64,000 nt of DNA from Thermoleophilia bacterium (GCA_016650125.1 JAENWT010000009.1:52775-116774); one strand, 5' to 3'; counted from the stretch's first letter, positions 56,134 to 64,000 are shown. Numbers and translations: made by a program. The notes: generated by a model not told the origin, from the sequence alone.

Positions 56134-57372
56134 TCAACCGCGACGGATGAGCTCCAGGACATCCGCGGGCGACACATCCTCCTGCTCGCCGCTCTTCTGG
56201 TTGCGCAAGCGCGCGACGCCATCTTCTTCCAGCGTGAGCAGGCGTGCGGCCTTGACCCGGTTCGCCTGCTTCAACTGGCCCTTCATGCTGCGACCCGCCA
56301 GGTCGATCTCCACCGACAGGCCGTGGTGCCGGAACTCGGAAGCGAGGGCGACCGCTTTCGCCTTCTGCTCCGGGCCGCCGACCGCGATGAACAGGTCGAT
56401 GCCCGGTATCTCAACTTCTTCGTCGAGGGCGAGCAGGATGCGCTCGATGCCGGCCGCCCAGCCGACGGCGGGCGTGTCTGGTCCGCCGAGCTGGGCAATC
56501 AGACCGTCGTATCGGCCGCCGCCGCCGATCTCGGACTGGGCGCCGAGGTGACTGCAGACGAAAGAGAAGATCGTGCGTGTGTAGTAGTCGAGGCCGCGGA
56601 CCAGAGTCGGGTCGATCACATACTCGACCGAAGCCGCGCCGAGCAGCTCGCGGACCTCGGCGAAGTGCTCGGTGTCCTCGGCGGAAAGGTGGTCGAGCAG
56701 ATGCGGCGCGTCCTTCATCACACCTTTAGTGCCGTCGTCGTCGGAATCGAAGGCGCGCAACGGGTTGATCTCGATCCGTTCCCGCACATCTTCGGACAGC
56801 TCATCCGATCGCGAACGAAGGTGGGACTTGAGCTCGTCAAGGTAGGCGGCCCGGACTTCGAGCGAACCGAGGCTGCCGAGGCGCAATTCAACACCAGGGA
56901 CTCCCAGTTCCTCGACCAGGTCGCTCAGCAGGCTGATCACCTCGACGTCGGCCAGCGGCGAATCGGAGCCGATCGCCTCGGCGCCGATCTGGTGGAACTG
57001 GCGGTAGCGGCCGGCCTGCGGGCGTTCGTGGCGGAAAAACGGCCCGGCGTAAGCGAGCTTCACCGGCTGCGGCAGCTTGTGCATGCCGTGCTCGACGTAG
57101 GCCCTGCAGATCGGCGCCGTGCCTTCGGGCCGGAGGGTCAGGCTGCGTCCGCCCTTGTCCTCGAAAGTGAACATCTCCTTGCGAACGATGTCGGTCGATT
57201 TGCCGACCCCGCGCTCGAACAGCGCCGTGTCCTCGAAGACGGGAGTGGCGATGTCCCGATAGCCGGCCCGGCCGAAGATCTCACCTGCCGCCGCGAGCAG
57301 GCGCTCACGCTCGGCCGACTGCTGCGGCAGGACGTCGAAGGTTCCGCGCGGGACTTTGAACTTTTCCGCCAT
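56134..57372 (-). CDS. hisS: Histidyl-tRNA synthetase
   Basis: 412 residues. The class II core has KVPRGTFDVLPQQSAERERLL, motif 2 with GPFFRHERPQAGRYRQFHQIG, the His-specific LVRGLDYYTRTIFSF and YDGLIAQLGGPDTPAVGWAAGIERIL. A small anticodon domain closes it. ATG at 57372 chosen, 1 nt after the MBL-gene stop. Confidence 0.96.
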   Translation of the reverse strand: MAEKFKVPRGTFDVLPQQSAERERLLAAAGEIFGRAGYRDIATPVFEDTALFERGVGKSTDIVRKEMFTFEDKGGRSLTLRPEGTAPICRAYVEHGMHKLPQPVKLAYAGPFFRHERPQAGRYRQFHQIGAEAIGSDSPLADVEVISLLSDLVEELGVPGVELRLGSLGSLEVRAAYLDELKSHLRSRSDELSEDVRERIEINPLRAFDSDDDGTKGVMKDAPHLLDHLSAEDTEHFAEVRELLGAASVEYVIDPTLVRGLDYYTRTIFSFVCSHLGAQSEIGGGGRYDGLIAQLGGPDTPAVGWAAGIERILLALDEEVEIPGIDLFIAVGGPEQKAKAVALASEFRHHGLSVEIDLAGRSMKGQLKQANRVKAARLLTLEEDGVARLRNQKSGEQEDVSPADVLELIRRG

Positions 57373-57373
57373 C

Positions 57374-58021
57374 TCAGCCCGGAATTTCGGCGAGGAAGGG
57401 ATTCGTCGCCAGCTCGGCCGCAAGCGTTGTGGTTCCCATGTGTCCGGGATAGACCTCGGTCTCACCGGGATGGGCCTCGACCAGCATCGTGATTGACTGG
57501 AGCAGGGTGTCCCAGTTGCCGCCGGGCAGGTCGACCCGCCCGACCGAGTTCTGGAAGAGCACGTCACCCGAGAACATCGCGCCGTGCTCGCGGATCGAAA
57601 ACGTTACGTGTCCGGGGCTGTGGCCCGGCGTGAAAAGCACGTCGATCTCGAGGCCGCCGATCGAGAGGTGGTCACCGCCGTTGATCAGGTGATCGGCTTC
57701 GTAACTTTCGTACGGGCCGATTCCGGGCCACGGGACGTAGGCCATGATGTCGGCCAGGATCTGGACCTCGAGCTCCGGGCAGTAGACGGGGGCACCGGTG
57801 GCCCGGGCGACCGGCGCGACCGCGCCGATGTGGTCGAAGTGGCAGTGGGTCAGGAGGATCGCTTCGAGCGTCAGCCCGCGTTCAGCAAGTGGTTCCATCA
57901 AGCGGTCCGGTTCGTCACCGGGATCGATCAGCACCGCCTTGTCGGAGCCATCGATCCAGACGAGGTAGGAATTCTCAGCCACCGGCCCGACTGTCTGGCC
58001 GAGCACCTCGAGGCCGGCCAC
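57374..58021 (-). CDS. Metallo-beta-lactamase-fold hydrolase (glyoxalase II-like)
   Basis: 215 residues with LLTHCHFDHIGAV (HxHxDH), FTPGHSPGHVTF (His), FSGDVLF (Asp) and VYPGHMGTTT (His), the full two-metal set of glyoxalase II-type thioesterases. A small cytosolic hydrolase; substrate unknown. It commonly precedes hisS, as here. Confidence 0.9.
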   Translation of the reverse strand: MAGLEVLGQTVGPVAENSYLVWIDGSDKAVLIDPGDEPDRLMEPLAERGLTLEAILLTHCHFDHIGAVAPVARATGAPVYCPELEVQILADIMAYVPWPGIGPYESYEADHLINGGDHLSIGGLEIDVLFTPGHSPGHVTFSIREHGAMFSGDVLFQNSVGRVDLPGGNWDTLLQSITMLVEAHPGETEVYPGHMGTTTLAAELATNPFLAEIPG

Positions 58022-58023
58022 GG

Positions 58024-58392
58024 TTACTTCCCGGACGCGCGGATGCGGTTCCGCTCACGGCGGCGCCACATCACGGTGTCCATGTAATAACCGGCCGGGA
58101 TGTAGAAGACGAGCAGGAAGGCGCCGATCGGCAGGGCCTGGGCGATTGACCTCTTGAAGAGGAGGACCAGCAGCACCACGAACACGAGCGAAGCGATGAT
58201 GCCGCGCAGCGCCGCGCTTCCCCAGGTGGGTGGAGCGTCCACCTTCTGGCCGCGGTTCTTGGCCGTAGATTTCGACTTCGCCTGACCGCGCGCCTCCTGG
58301 CGGTTCTTTGGTCGAGCCTTCTTGCGGGTGTCGATGCTTCCGGCCTGGGTGCCACGCCGCTTGCGATTGCGTTTCTTCTTGGTCTGGGCCAC
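58024..58392 (-). CDS. Small basic membrane protein
   Basis: 122 residues. The first 60 are very basic (TKKKRNRKRRGTQAG, ARPKNRQEARG), possibly binding nucleic acid or membrane phosphates. Two hydrophobic helices follow (LRGIIASLVFVVLLVLLF and LPIGAFLLVFYIPAGYYM), then a basic tail. Not recognised. It is 2 nt upstream of the MBL gene and downstream of ftcD in one run. Confidence 0.6.
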   Translation of the reverse strand: MAQTKKKRNRKRRGTQAGSIDTRKKARPKNRQEARGQAKSKSTAKNRGQKVDAPPTWGSAALRGIIASLVFVVLLVLLFKRSIAQALPIGAFLLVFYIPAGYYMDTVMWRRRERNRIRASGK

Positions 58393-58401
58393 TCGGGAAA
58401 C

Positions 58402-59286
58402 TTATCGCTCGCTGGGCACCCGGCGCTCAATCACATGAAAGGCCGGGTCGAAGTCACGGATCGGCACGTCGGCCGGGTAGCCCTCGATCGCCGCCTCGGG
58501 GATCAGCCCGATCAGCTCGGCTTCGATCGGAACGGTCCCGCGGGCGCCCGCCTCTTCGCGCACCGCTTCGACCACCCGGGCCAGCGGCAGGCTGACCGGA
58601 TCGTGGATGTTCATCGAGACCTGGGCCCGTCCGGTCGAGAGCATCAGGCCGATCGCACGCACCCCCGGCAGCCCTCCCCCGGCTTCCCGGACCGCGGCGG
58701 CGACTTCTTTGGCAATCGTCACATCATTGGTGTCGAGCTCGATGTTGAAAGCCGCCAGCGGCGGTCGCGCCGTGACCATCCAGGCGCCGGCGGCCGGGTG
58801 CGGTTGTGCCGGGCCGAAGTCCGGCTCAAGCTCGCCGGAGGCCATGCGCTGCCAGAGCGAGTCGAGACCTCCCTCCCGGAAGAAGGAGCGCTCTTGGCGC
58901 TCGTCGCTGGTCGCGAGGTCGCCGTAGAGGAAGACCGGCACCTCGAGACCGGCGATCTCCATCGCCACATTCAGCGCGGTCTCTCTCGCCCCTTTGCGAT
59001 CGGCCTCATCGATCCACACGATCGGGCAGACGTCCATCGCGCCGATCGCCGGGTGGATGCCCTGCCAGGTGCTCATGTCGATCTCGCGGGTGGTGGCCCC
59101 GGCGAGTCCGATCAGGGCGGCCGTGAGGTCCCCGGCGTCCCCGGCGATCGTGAAGACCGCGCGGTGGTGATCGACGTCGGCATGACGGTCGAGCAGGATG
59201 ACTTCATTCCCCAGCGATTCCTGGAGCCGGTCGAGCGCCGCGAAGTCGCGGCCCTCGGAGAGGTTGGGGACGGCCAGCAGGGTCAA
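58402..59286 (-). CDS. ftcD: Glutamate formimidoyltransferase-like protein
   Basis: 294 residues. It starts LLAVPNLSEGRDFAALDRL and has DHHRAVFTIAGD, ALIGLAGATTREIDMSTWQGIHPAIGAMDVCPIV and a C-terminal domain with VRAIGLMLSTGRAQVSMNI. This matches the FtcD formiminotransferase domain, which in histidine breakdown moves a formimino group to tetrahydrofolate. No cyclodeaminase domain and no hut genes are nearby, so the substrate may differ. Overlaps the 59283 gene by 4 nt. Confidence 0.85.
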   Translation of the reverse strand: MTLLAVPNLSEGRDFAALDRLQESLGNEVILLDRHADVDHHRAVFTIAGDAGDLTAALIGLAGATTREIDMSTWQGIHPAIGAMDVCPIVWIDEADRKGARETALNVAMEIAGLEVPVFLYGDLATSDERQERSFFREGGLDSLWQRMASGELEPDFGPAQPHPAAGAWMVTARPPLAAFNIELDTNDVTIAKEVAAAVREAGGGLPGVRAIGLMLSTGRAQVSMNIHDPVSLPLARVVEAVREEAGARGTVPIEAELIGLIPEAAIEGYPADVPIRDFDPAFHVIERRVPSER

Positions 59287-60230
59287 ACGAGCAGTTTTCC
59301 TTCCAGGACGATCGGGGTGCCGTCAACCGTGACCTCGGGCCGCAGCGATACGACATCGAGGTGCACCGGGACCTGGATGTTGCCGCCGATCGCGGCCGAA
59401 GCCCCGAAAGCGACGTGAGCGGTGCCGAAGATCTTCTCGTCCTCGAGGATGTTGCCGGTGAGGATCGCCTTCTCGTTGGTGCCGATGCCGAGCTCGGCGA
59501 CGTTGGTCCCGTCGGGTCCGTGAACGGTCAGCAGTTCCATCAACTGTTCGCCTTCGGGACCGGTCGCGTCAACCAGGTGGCCGCCTTCGATGGTCAGGCG
59601 CACCGGCGAGGAGACGAGGCCGACCCCGGCGATCGAGCCGTCGACGACCAGAGTGCCTTCCGCCGTGGCCGGGGCGATGAAGCCTTCGCCGCAGGGCAGG
59701 TTGCCGAAGGCGCCGGCGTGGGTGAGCTCGCCGGCGTCGGGAATCGCCTTGCGGCCCTCGAGGCCGAGGGTGAGATCACTGCCGTGGTCGCAAGTGATTC
59801 GCGCTTCGGTCCCGCGGTCGAGGATCTCGGCAACTCGGCCTCCACGCACTTTCAATGCGTCCATGTTTTCGCTCATCACCCGGGCGAGCATCTCCACGGT
59901 CGCTCCGGGCAGTGTGGCGACACGGGTGCCGGATTCGGAGGCGCGCTTTCGAGCCGCCGTGTGCGAGAGCGACTGGACCGTCGGCGCGAGCAGAACGTCG
60001 GCCGCGACCATCGCGTCAGCGATCGTCTGCGGCGGTTCGCCGGCGTGGGACTCGCGCTCGGTCATCACGGCCAGGACCGACTGGGCACCAACCGCCTCCG
60101 CCTCGGCCCGCATCGCCTCGCCCAGCACGAGGGTGGCGGGGTTACAGACGACCAGGACTTCTTCGTTCGGCCGCACCCCGAGGCAGTCGCGGACGACGGC
60201 ACGGACGGCTTTGTTCAGGTCTTCACTCAT
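59283..60230 (-). CDS. M29/AmpS-like leucyl aminopeptidase-related protein
   Basis: 315 residues. The N-terminal alpha/beta domain (VRDCLGVRPNEEVLVVCNP) and C-terminal beta domain (LAELGIGTNEKAILTGNILEDEKIFGTAHVAFG, then HLDVVSLRPEVTVDGT) match the family that includes aminopeptidase T and dihydroxypyridine dioxygenase NicX. Glu and His ligands (EDEKIFGTAHVAFG, VPVHLDVV) look intact. Which chemistry applies is unknown. Coupled to ftcD by overlap. Confidence 0.7.
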   Translation of the reverse strand: MSEDLNKAVRAVVRDCLGVRPNEEVLVVCNPATLVLGEAMRAEAEAVGAQSVLAVMTERESHAGEPPQTIADAMVAADVLLAPTVQSLSHTAARKRASESGTRVATLPGATVEMLARVMSENMDALKVRGGRVAEILDRGTEARITCDHGSDLTLGLEGRKAIPDAGELTHAGAFGNLPCGEGFIAPATAEGTLVVDGSIAGVGLVSSPVRLTIEGGHLVDATGPEGEQLMELLTVHGPDGTNVAELGIGTNEKAILTGNILEDEKIFGTAHVAFGASAAIGGNIQVPVHLDVVSLRPEVTVDGTPIVLEGKLLV

Positions 60231-60344
60231 GCGCCCACTATCTCACGCGGAGCCGGGCGCCGGATCGAGTGGACGAGCGATGAGCCGAAGGGTTGCGGCC
60301 AGTCTTTACGGGTAGATTGAAATCAAGCGAGCAGGAGGTATGAA

Positions 60345-60740
60345 ATGAGTCTGAGTGATTGCAGAATCGGTCCCTCGGTGGCGGTAGCGGACCTCGGAGG
60401 AGCCCGGGAATTTTACGAAAACAAGGTCGGCCTCCGGGTCGAACAGGTACTCGGCGAAGAGATGGTTCTCTACGAATGCGGCGGCGATTCCACCCTCGCG
60501 ATCTACAACTCGGCCGAGAATTCCGGCAAGTCAACCCACACCCAGGCCGGCTGGGAAGTCGACGACATCAGCAAGGAGATCGGCGAGCTCAAGTCCCGCG
60601 GCGTCGAGTTCGAGCAGTACGACGGAGAAACCGGACCGACGACCGACGACGACGGCGTCTTCACCCACGGTTCGATGAAGGTCGCCTGGTTCCGGGACCC
60701 GGAAGGCAACACTTACGCGATCAGCGAAGGCTCGATGTAG
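60345..60740 (+). CDS. VOC-family (glyoxalase/bleomycin-resistance fold) protein
   Basis: 131 residues with two beta-alpha-beta-beta-beta repeats: VAVADLGGAREFYENKVGLRVEQVLGEEMVLYECGG, and later VAWFRDPEGNTYAISE with the conserved Asp-Pro-Glu-Gly-Asn. Likely a metal-dependent or ligand-binding small protein; substrate unknown. Good GCAGGAGGT leader before the ATG. Ends at the hairpin at 60749. Confidence 0.88.
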   Translation: MSLSDCRIGPSVAVADLGGAREFYENKVGLRVEQVLGEEMVLYECGGDSTLAIYNSAENSGKSTHTQAGWEVDDISKEIGELKSRGVEFEQYDGETGPTTDDDGVFTHGSMKVAWFRDPEGNTYAISEGSM

Positions 60741-60748
60741 GAACGGCG

Positions 60749-60777
60749 CCGGGGCCTCAGACGGACTGAGGCCCCGG
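60749..60777. terminator. Strong hairpin between convergent VOC and lipoprotein genes
   Basis: CCGGGGCCTCAG (60749-60760) pairs exactly with CTGAGGCCCCGG (60766-60777) around a 5-nt loop. No U-tract follows on either strand. Confidence 0.7.
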
Positions 60778-60790
60778 GAGCCGAATCGGA

Positions 60791-61153
60791 TCAGTTGTTG
60801 CCGTACTTGTCCTCGTAGTACTGGCCGGTCTCTTCGCCCTGTTTCTTGTACTTCTCCTGCTGCTTCTTCGATTCGGGACCGTTGGTCTGCTTGTCCAGCG
60901 AGGCCTCACGCTTGTCGTTGGCCTTGTCCTGCTTGCTTTCGGTCTTGTCGGCCGCGTTGTTGTCGTTGCCGTCCTCGGAACCGTTGTCGTCTGAATCGTT
61001 GTCGTTCGAGTCGTCAGAGCTGTTGGAGTCGTTCTGTTGGGTGTCCGGCTCATCCGAGTCATCCGAGTTGTCGCTGCTGCCACAGGCCGACAGGCCAAGC
61101 GCGGCCGGCACGATCAGCATCGCCAAAATCAATCTCCACCAATTCTTCGTCAT
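60791..61153 (-). CDS. Low-complexity secreted lipoprotein
   Basis: 120 residues. Type II signal peptide with lipobox LSAC (WWRLILAMLIVPAALGLSACGSS). The mature part is almost all Asp/Ser/Asn then Lys/Glu/Gln (SSDDSNDNDSDDNGSEDGND, later KQQEKYKKQGEE). Expected to be disordered and anchored in the membrane outer leaflet. No family recognised. The ATG at 61153 fits the signal peptide; a longer frame is unlikely. Confidence 0.65.
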   Translation of the reverse strand: MTKNWWRLILAMLIVPAALGLSACGSSDNSDDSDEPDTQQNDSNSSDDSNDNDSDDNGSEDGNDNNAADKTESKQDKANDKREASLDKQTNGPESKKQQEKYKKQGEETGQYYEDKYGNN

Positions 61154-61321
61154 CCCAACCCCTCGGGTAGCTAGATCGCCGCCTAATTCGCAGCCTGCAA
61201 AGACCCTATACGCCAGACGGGACAAAGCGAACACTGTAAGAAAAGATCAACCGACAGCCGTGGCTCAGCGCTAAAATGGCCAAGCCAGAGCACGAAGCGA
61301 TCATTTAGACTCACCATCCCT

Positions 61322-61395
61322 GCCGGGGTAGCTCAGCTGGTTAGAGCAGCGGAATCATAATCCGCGTGTCGGGGGTTCGAGTCCCTCCCCCGGTA
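61322..61395 (+). tRNA. tRNA-Met (CAT), elongator type
   Basis: Acceptor GCCGGGG pairs with CCCCGGT (first pair G-U). D arm TAGCTCAGCTGGTTAGAGC; anticodon stem GCGGA/TCCGC with loop ATCATAA (CAT); T arm GGGGG-TTCGAGT-CCCTC. Discriminator A, CCA not encoded. The sequence to its right changes character, so it is a candidate integration site. Confidence 0.93.
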
Positions 61396-61859
61396 CCTGT
61401 TTGATCGTAGATATAGAGCCAGAAGTAGAAGCATCGGGCCCTCTTGCTCTGAAGCCCGAGTGTCGATGGGTACTGCATATGGGTACAGAACGATCGGCTT
61501 GACACGCAGTTTGCTCCCGAATCCCCCCACCCCCGGGGCTACCCCGTGAGAGCACCCCACCCCTGTCGCCCGGGACTCCCTACCCCGGGCACGTGCGTGG
61601 TTTCGTCTTGTCAGATTTCGCGGTTCAGGGCGACCAGTTTTGTGGTTTCAGGACCGGGCCGCGGGTGTCATTCAGACGGGGGTGTCACGGAAAGTGTCAC
61701 GTCGAGCGATTCATAAGAACCCACCCACGCAGGTTGCTAACTGGTGGCCGACACGCACCGTTGGCCACGCAAGTGACCGGGCGGCAGTGGAAGCGGAACC
61801 GTCTTTTCATGCCAATCGGATAGGTTGACCACAGGTGCGGCAAGCTAGGCGAGGTAGAC
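61396..61859. other. 464-nt non-coding stretch after tRNA-Met
   Basis: No convincing coding frame or RNA. It holds C-rich stretches and a TGTCA-rich part (about 61668-61700). Small frames here lack any family resemblance; one on the minus strand is just the tRNA read backwards. It may contain an attachment-site flank and the promoter for the operon at 61860. Confidence 0.5.
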
Positions 61860-62186
61860 ATGGCTGAGATTGACCCCGAGAAGGGGAGGCAGATTCCGAT
61901 TAGCTGGGTAGGTGTGGAGGAGCTCCCACTTCAGTTTGCCAATCAGTTCATCGCAACAGTTGATGGACAGACCGCCTTTGTCGCCATAGGCTCGCTCCAG
62001 CCACCTCCGATCATCGGCGAAACCATCGAGGAGATCAAGGCTCAGGCAGAGGCGATCGCTTTCATACCCGTGAAACCGATAGCGCGAGTGGCTCTGTCAG
62101 TAGACTCTCTAAACGAATTCGCTCGTATTTTGAAGGAAACGGCCTCGAACATGGAAAAGGTCCAACGGGAGAAAGGCCAAGGATGA
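61860..62186 (+). CDS. Small protein, DUF3467-like pattern
   Basis: 108 residues: ...WVGVEELPLQFANQFIATVDGQTAFVAIGSLQPP..., then IPVKPIARVALSVDSLNEFARILKETASNMEKVQ. The order (a Phe-Ala-Asn strand, a Pro-rich turn, then a strand and amphipathic helix) is like DUF3467, a small family common in accessory regions. Function unknown. It overlaps the next gene by 4 nt (ATGA), so it is co-translated with the toxin-antitoxin-like pair. Confidence 0.5.
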   Translation: MAEIDPEKGRQIPISWVGVEELPLQFANQFIATVDGQTAFVAIGSLQPPPIIGETIEEIKAQAEAIAFIPVKPIARVALSVDSLNEFARILKETASNMEKVQREKGQG

Positions 62187-62446
62187 CAACTCTGACACTG
62201 GGTACGACCAAGACAATCCACGGTGGAACCGAAACTCGCTTCTCTGACTTCGTCTCTTCGAGTGGCGCGGCTGGAGGCGGAGTATCGGGCATCCCCCCAA
62301 TGATTCGGGCCGACCAGGCTTATTACTGGTCTGCGAATTGGCGTCAGGCCGAAGATGAGGCCCTCGCGGATTACCGCAACGGCAACTACGAAACATTCGA
62401 CAGCCCCAGGGCAGCTGTCGAAAAGCTGTTGCGCGCAGACGGCTAG
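62183..62446 (+). CDS. Probable antitoxin
   Basis: 87 residues. The N-terminus is a poorly structured Thr/Gly-rich segment. The C-terminal half YYWSANWRQAEDEALADYRNGNYETFDSPRAAVEKLL has the Trp-rich then acidic and TFDS..A...LL pattern common in antitoxin toxin-binding tails. It stands immediately upstream of a RelE-like gene and overlaps it by 1 nt (TAGTG). Assignment rests on tail pattern and position. Confidence 0.55.
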   Translation: MTTLTLGTTKTIHGGTETRFSDFVSSSGAAGGGVSGIPPMIRADQAYYWSANWRQAEDEALADYRNGNYETFDSPRAAVEKLLRADG

Positions 62447-62724
62447 TGCCTCGAACCCGGGTTCCCGAGGCCTTCGTTCTCCGTCTTGAGAAGAAAGAGA
62501 CGGCCCTTCAGGCAAAGATTCTTGAGACCATCGATCGACTGGGTGAAAACCCTCGGCACCCCTCACTTCAAACGCACCGCGTCCAGGGAGTCAAGAAACT
62601 CAAGGTGTTTGAGGCTTACGTGGACATGAAGAACCGCGTCACCTTCCATTGGGTTGATGGTGAGATTGCTCTCTTGGCTCACTGCAACCACGACATATTG
62701 AAGACCCCCTTCAAGTCGAAGTAG
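62446..62724 (+). CDS. RelE/ParE-superfamily toxin-like protein
   Basis: 92 residues: FVLRLEKKETALQAKILETIDRLGENPRHPSLQTHRVQGVKKLKVFEAYVDMKNRVTFHWVDGEIALLAHCNHDIL. The helix hairpin followed by a beta-sheet with AYVD..NRVTF and a final NHDIL is typical of RelE/YafQ-type mRNA interferases or ParE-like toxins. Conserved basic (Lys, Arg, His) residues could cut mRNA on ribosomes. GTG start. Confidence 0.65.
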   Translation: MPRTRVPEAFVLRLEKKETALQAKILETIDRLGENPRHPSLQTHRVQGVKKLKVFEAYVDMKNRVTFHWVDGEIALLAHCNHDILKTPFKSK

Positions 62725-62938
62725 GACGAATGCGGCCCGGACGCCATGAACGCCCGAGCCGCGGTACTGCTACCAGCAAAGGGGTCGAGCTGGAACGCCA
62801 GCCCCTCTTACCGGGACTATCGGATCGGCGGTTGGAAACCGTCGGATCTTCTGGTCCCACCTTCCATGTAACCACGCAAATCCGTTGACCCCTCACGGAG
62901 ACTTAAGGGAGTCGAGCACTTCGGACTAACCTAAGTCC

Positions 62939-63343
62939 ATGAAGCGGCTGCTGATCCTCCCCGTGCTACTGGCCCTGCTTGTGCCGGCCACTGCCGAGGC
63001 CAAGACCTTCATGCCCTGCGACTTCCCGAGTGTCCCGACCACTAAGGCCCTGTTCAAGCCCCACCGCTGTACAAAACTGAAACCGGGTGATTCGTTCTCG
63101 CAAGGCTTCAATTTTGGCGGCCTCCATTGGTCGCACTGGGACAAGCGGAGTGCCTACTTCCGGGGATTCTCGAAGGGGTTTCATCTGCCGTCCCAGCACC
63201 TAAGGATTCGAGGTCGCGCATACCGGCCCCGAGAAGATGGCTGCTACGGCAACTCCCGCAAGCTGTTCACTCGGATCAGCATTCGATCGAGGTATGGGAA
63301 GAGCGTGATTCGACTCACGCCCTGTGCGCGCTATCCGAAGTAA
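62939..63343 (+). CDS. Small secreted basic protein
   Basis: 134 residues. Signal peptide (KRLLILPVLLALLVPATAEAK), mature part basic, with four Cys spread through it (PCDFP, HRCTK, DGCYG, TPCAR) that may form two disulfides. Not recognised. The 214-nt gap before it contains a short hairpin (CTGG-AACG-CCAG inside AGGGG/CCCCT, about 62778-62806). Confidence 0.6.
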   Translation: MKRLLILPVLLALLVPATAEAKTFMPCDFPSVPTTKALFKPHRCTKLKPGDSFSQGFNFGGLHWSHWDKRSAYFRGFSKGFHLPSQHLRIRGRAYRPREDGCYGNSRKLFTRISIRSRYGKSVIRLTPCARYPK

Positions 63344-63507
63344 AAAGCCCCCGCCACCTTACGTAGATAGCGAGGGCCAGTGTTTCGTTCGACCGAGAGC
63401 TGCCCCGGCGGTGACGGGCTAAACCTTGGCGAACAGAAGAAGTCGAACTTCCCGATCTCTGGTAGATATCTAGGTGCGGTGTCTGTGGCGTCAATGGAAA
63501 GATTCCA

Positions 63508-64000
63508 ATGGGACTGTTTTCGAAGCTGTTCAACGCCGGACCGAAGGAACCTGAGGTTCACTTCGACGTTCGACCCCCGCGCCAGGTTGACGACAGGTAT
63601 GCGGAACCAGAGAATTACAAGCCGATGCCGATACTCACTTTGAGGAATTGGGACTACGGCAAAGGTCTTGAGTCCGGGTCAGAGGGCTTTGGTTTCACGA
63701 CGCCGGACGGCAAGATCTGGCCTGCCGGGAAATGTAAGTGGGCGTACTGGAACGATCTCGGAATTCTACGCGTGAAGGTTGTGGGGGAAAGGTTCCACCT
63801 GGACGATCTTCAATCTCCCGAGTTCGCCCCGGGCAAGGCAATCCGTCTCACCCCCGAGCCCGAGAACCCTCACGACCCCAAAGCAATCTCGATCAGATCG
63901 TGGGACGGAACATTGACTGCTGGCTACGTCAAGCAAGGGAACACTCAGCGCCTTCGGAACCTTCTCTCGGACCAAGCTTTCTCAGCGATGGTTCTTTCCA
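63508..64000 (+). CDS. HIRAN-domain protein (partial, runs off right edge)
   Basis: An ATG at 63508 with GGAAAG upstream opens a frame to the window end (164 codons). The first ~95 residues (GLFSKLFNAGPKEPEVHFDVRPP ...) are not recognised. From about residue 90 the sequence LRVKVVGERFHLDDLQ, then IRLTPEPENPHDPKAISIRSWDGTLTAGYVKQGN, matches the HIRAN fold that binds DNA ends or single strands. HIRAN modules occur in repair factors and in mobile elements. The C-terminus is outside the window. The 164-nt gap before it holds no gene. Confidence 0.75.
   Translation, partial: MGLFSKLFNAGPKEPEVHFDVRPPRQVDDRYAEPENYKPMPILTLRNWDYGKGLESGSEGFGFTTPDGKIWPAGKCKWAYWNDLGILRVKVVGERFHLDDLQSPEFAPGKAIRLTPEPENPHDPKAISIRSWDGTLTAGYVKQGNTQRLRNLLSDQAFSAMVLS

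Noticed and set aside
61333..61560. Minus-strand frame ending in RGRDSNPRHADYDSAALTS
   Set aside because: This is the tRNA-Met gene read in reverse, a well-known annotation artefact.
62778..62806. Hairpin after the toxin-like gene as a terminator
   Set aside because: It has a good stem but no U-tract, and lies 50 nt past the stop; not strong enough to list separately.

Overview
The window is a 64-kb stretch of a high-GC chromosome. It most likely comes from an actinomycete-type bacterium of class Thermoleophilia (Solirubrobacterales-like). This is inferred from the conserved block tlyA-nadK-recN-steA-mctB-pyrG-xerD, the many GTG/TTG starts with 4-nt gene overlaps, and secreted proteins with Lys-rich tail domains. 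No rRNA, CRISPR array or complete insertion sequence was seen.

Layout. 1-662: a disrupted RTX-repeat gene running off the left edge. 713-3187: HPt protein, an SDR and a glycosyltransferase that has no normal start codon. 3196-7806 (minus): mutM-recO-dgt-dnaG with a tRNA-Asn after dnaG. 7851-7968: twin inverted repeats. 7984-19546 (minus): one long block from tlyA down to xerD (NAD kinase, RecN, SteA/SteB-type division proteins, a MraY/WecA-like transferase, CTP synthase, a DUF6790-like membrane protein, M20 peptidase, DUF3866, XerD). 19657-22350 (plus): small membrane protein and recQ. 22370-28881 (minus): efp-yjbQ-nusB-xseB-like-ispA-dxs-acyltransferase. 28939-35855 (plus): an M42 peptidase and two tandem paralogous secreted proteins. 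36280-47458 (minus): mnmA-alaS-ruvX-mltG-aroE-aroC-aroKB-aroQ-pepQ. 47491-61153: SDR, a decayed NHL gene, aspS, a beta-helix secreted protein, a GAF regulator with an aldehyde dehydrogenase, hisS and several metabolic genes. 61322-64000: an elongator tRNA-Met followed by an island-like tail of small unrelated genes (toxin-antitoxin-like trio, secreted protein, HIRAN protein).

How it fits together. The minus strand carries housekeeping genes in tightly coupled operons (DNA repair/replication, isoprenoid precursor synthesis, the shikimate pathway, aminoacyl-tRNA synthetases). The plus-strand and opposite-facing pieces (28.9-36 kb, 47.5-48.9 kb, 51.2-56 kb, 61.4-64 kb) look like accessory insertions splitting otherwise contiguous cores such as pepQ-efp and hisS-aspS-alaS.

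Most notable points: an IscU-like domain fused to MnmA with the third scaffold cysteine missing; a fused AroK-AroB; a GAF regulator without an AAA+ domain next to two phased pairs of TGCATC sites; a 48-49-nt element found twice, each time just after a terminator hairpin; a perfect CRP-type site plus a 19-codon leader frame upstream of one copy; and two pseudogenes with several independent lesions. All identifications come from reading the sequence; no database search was run.
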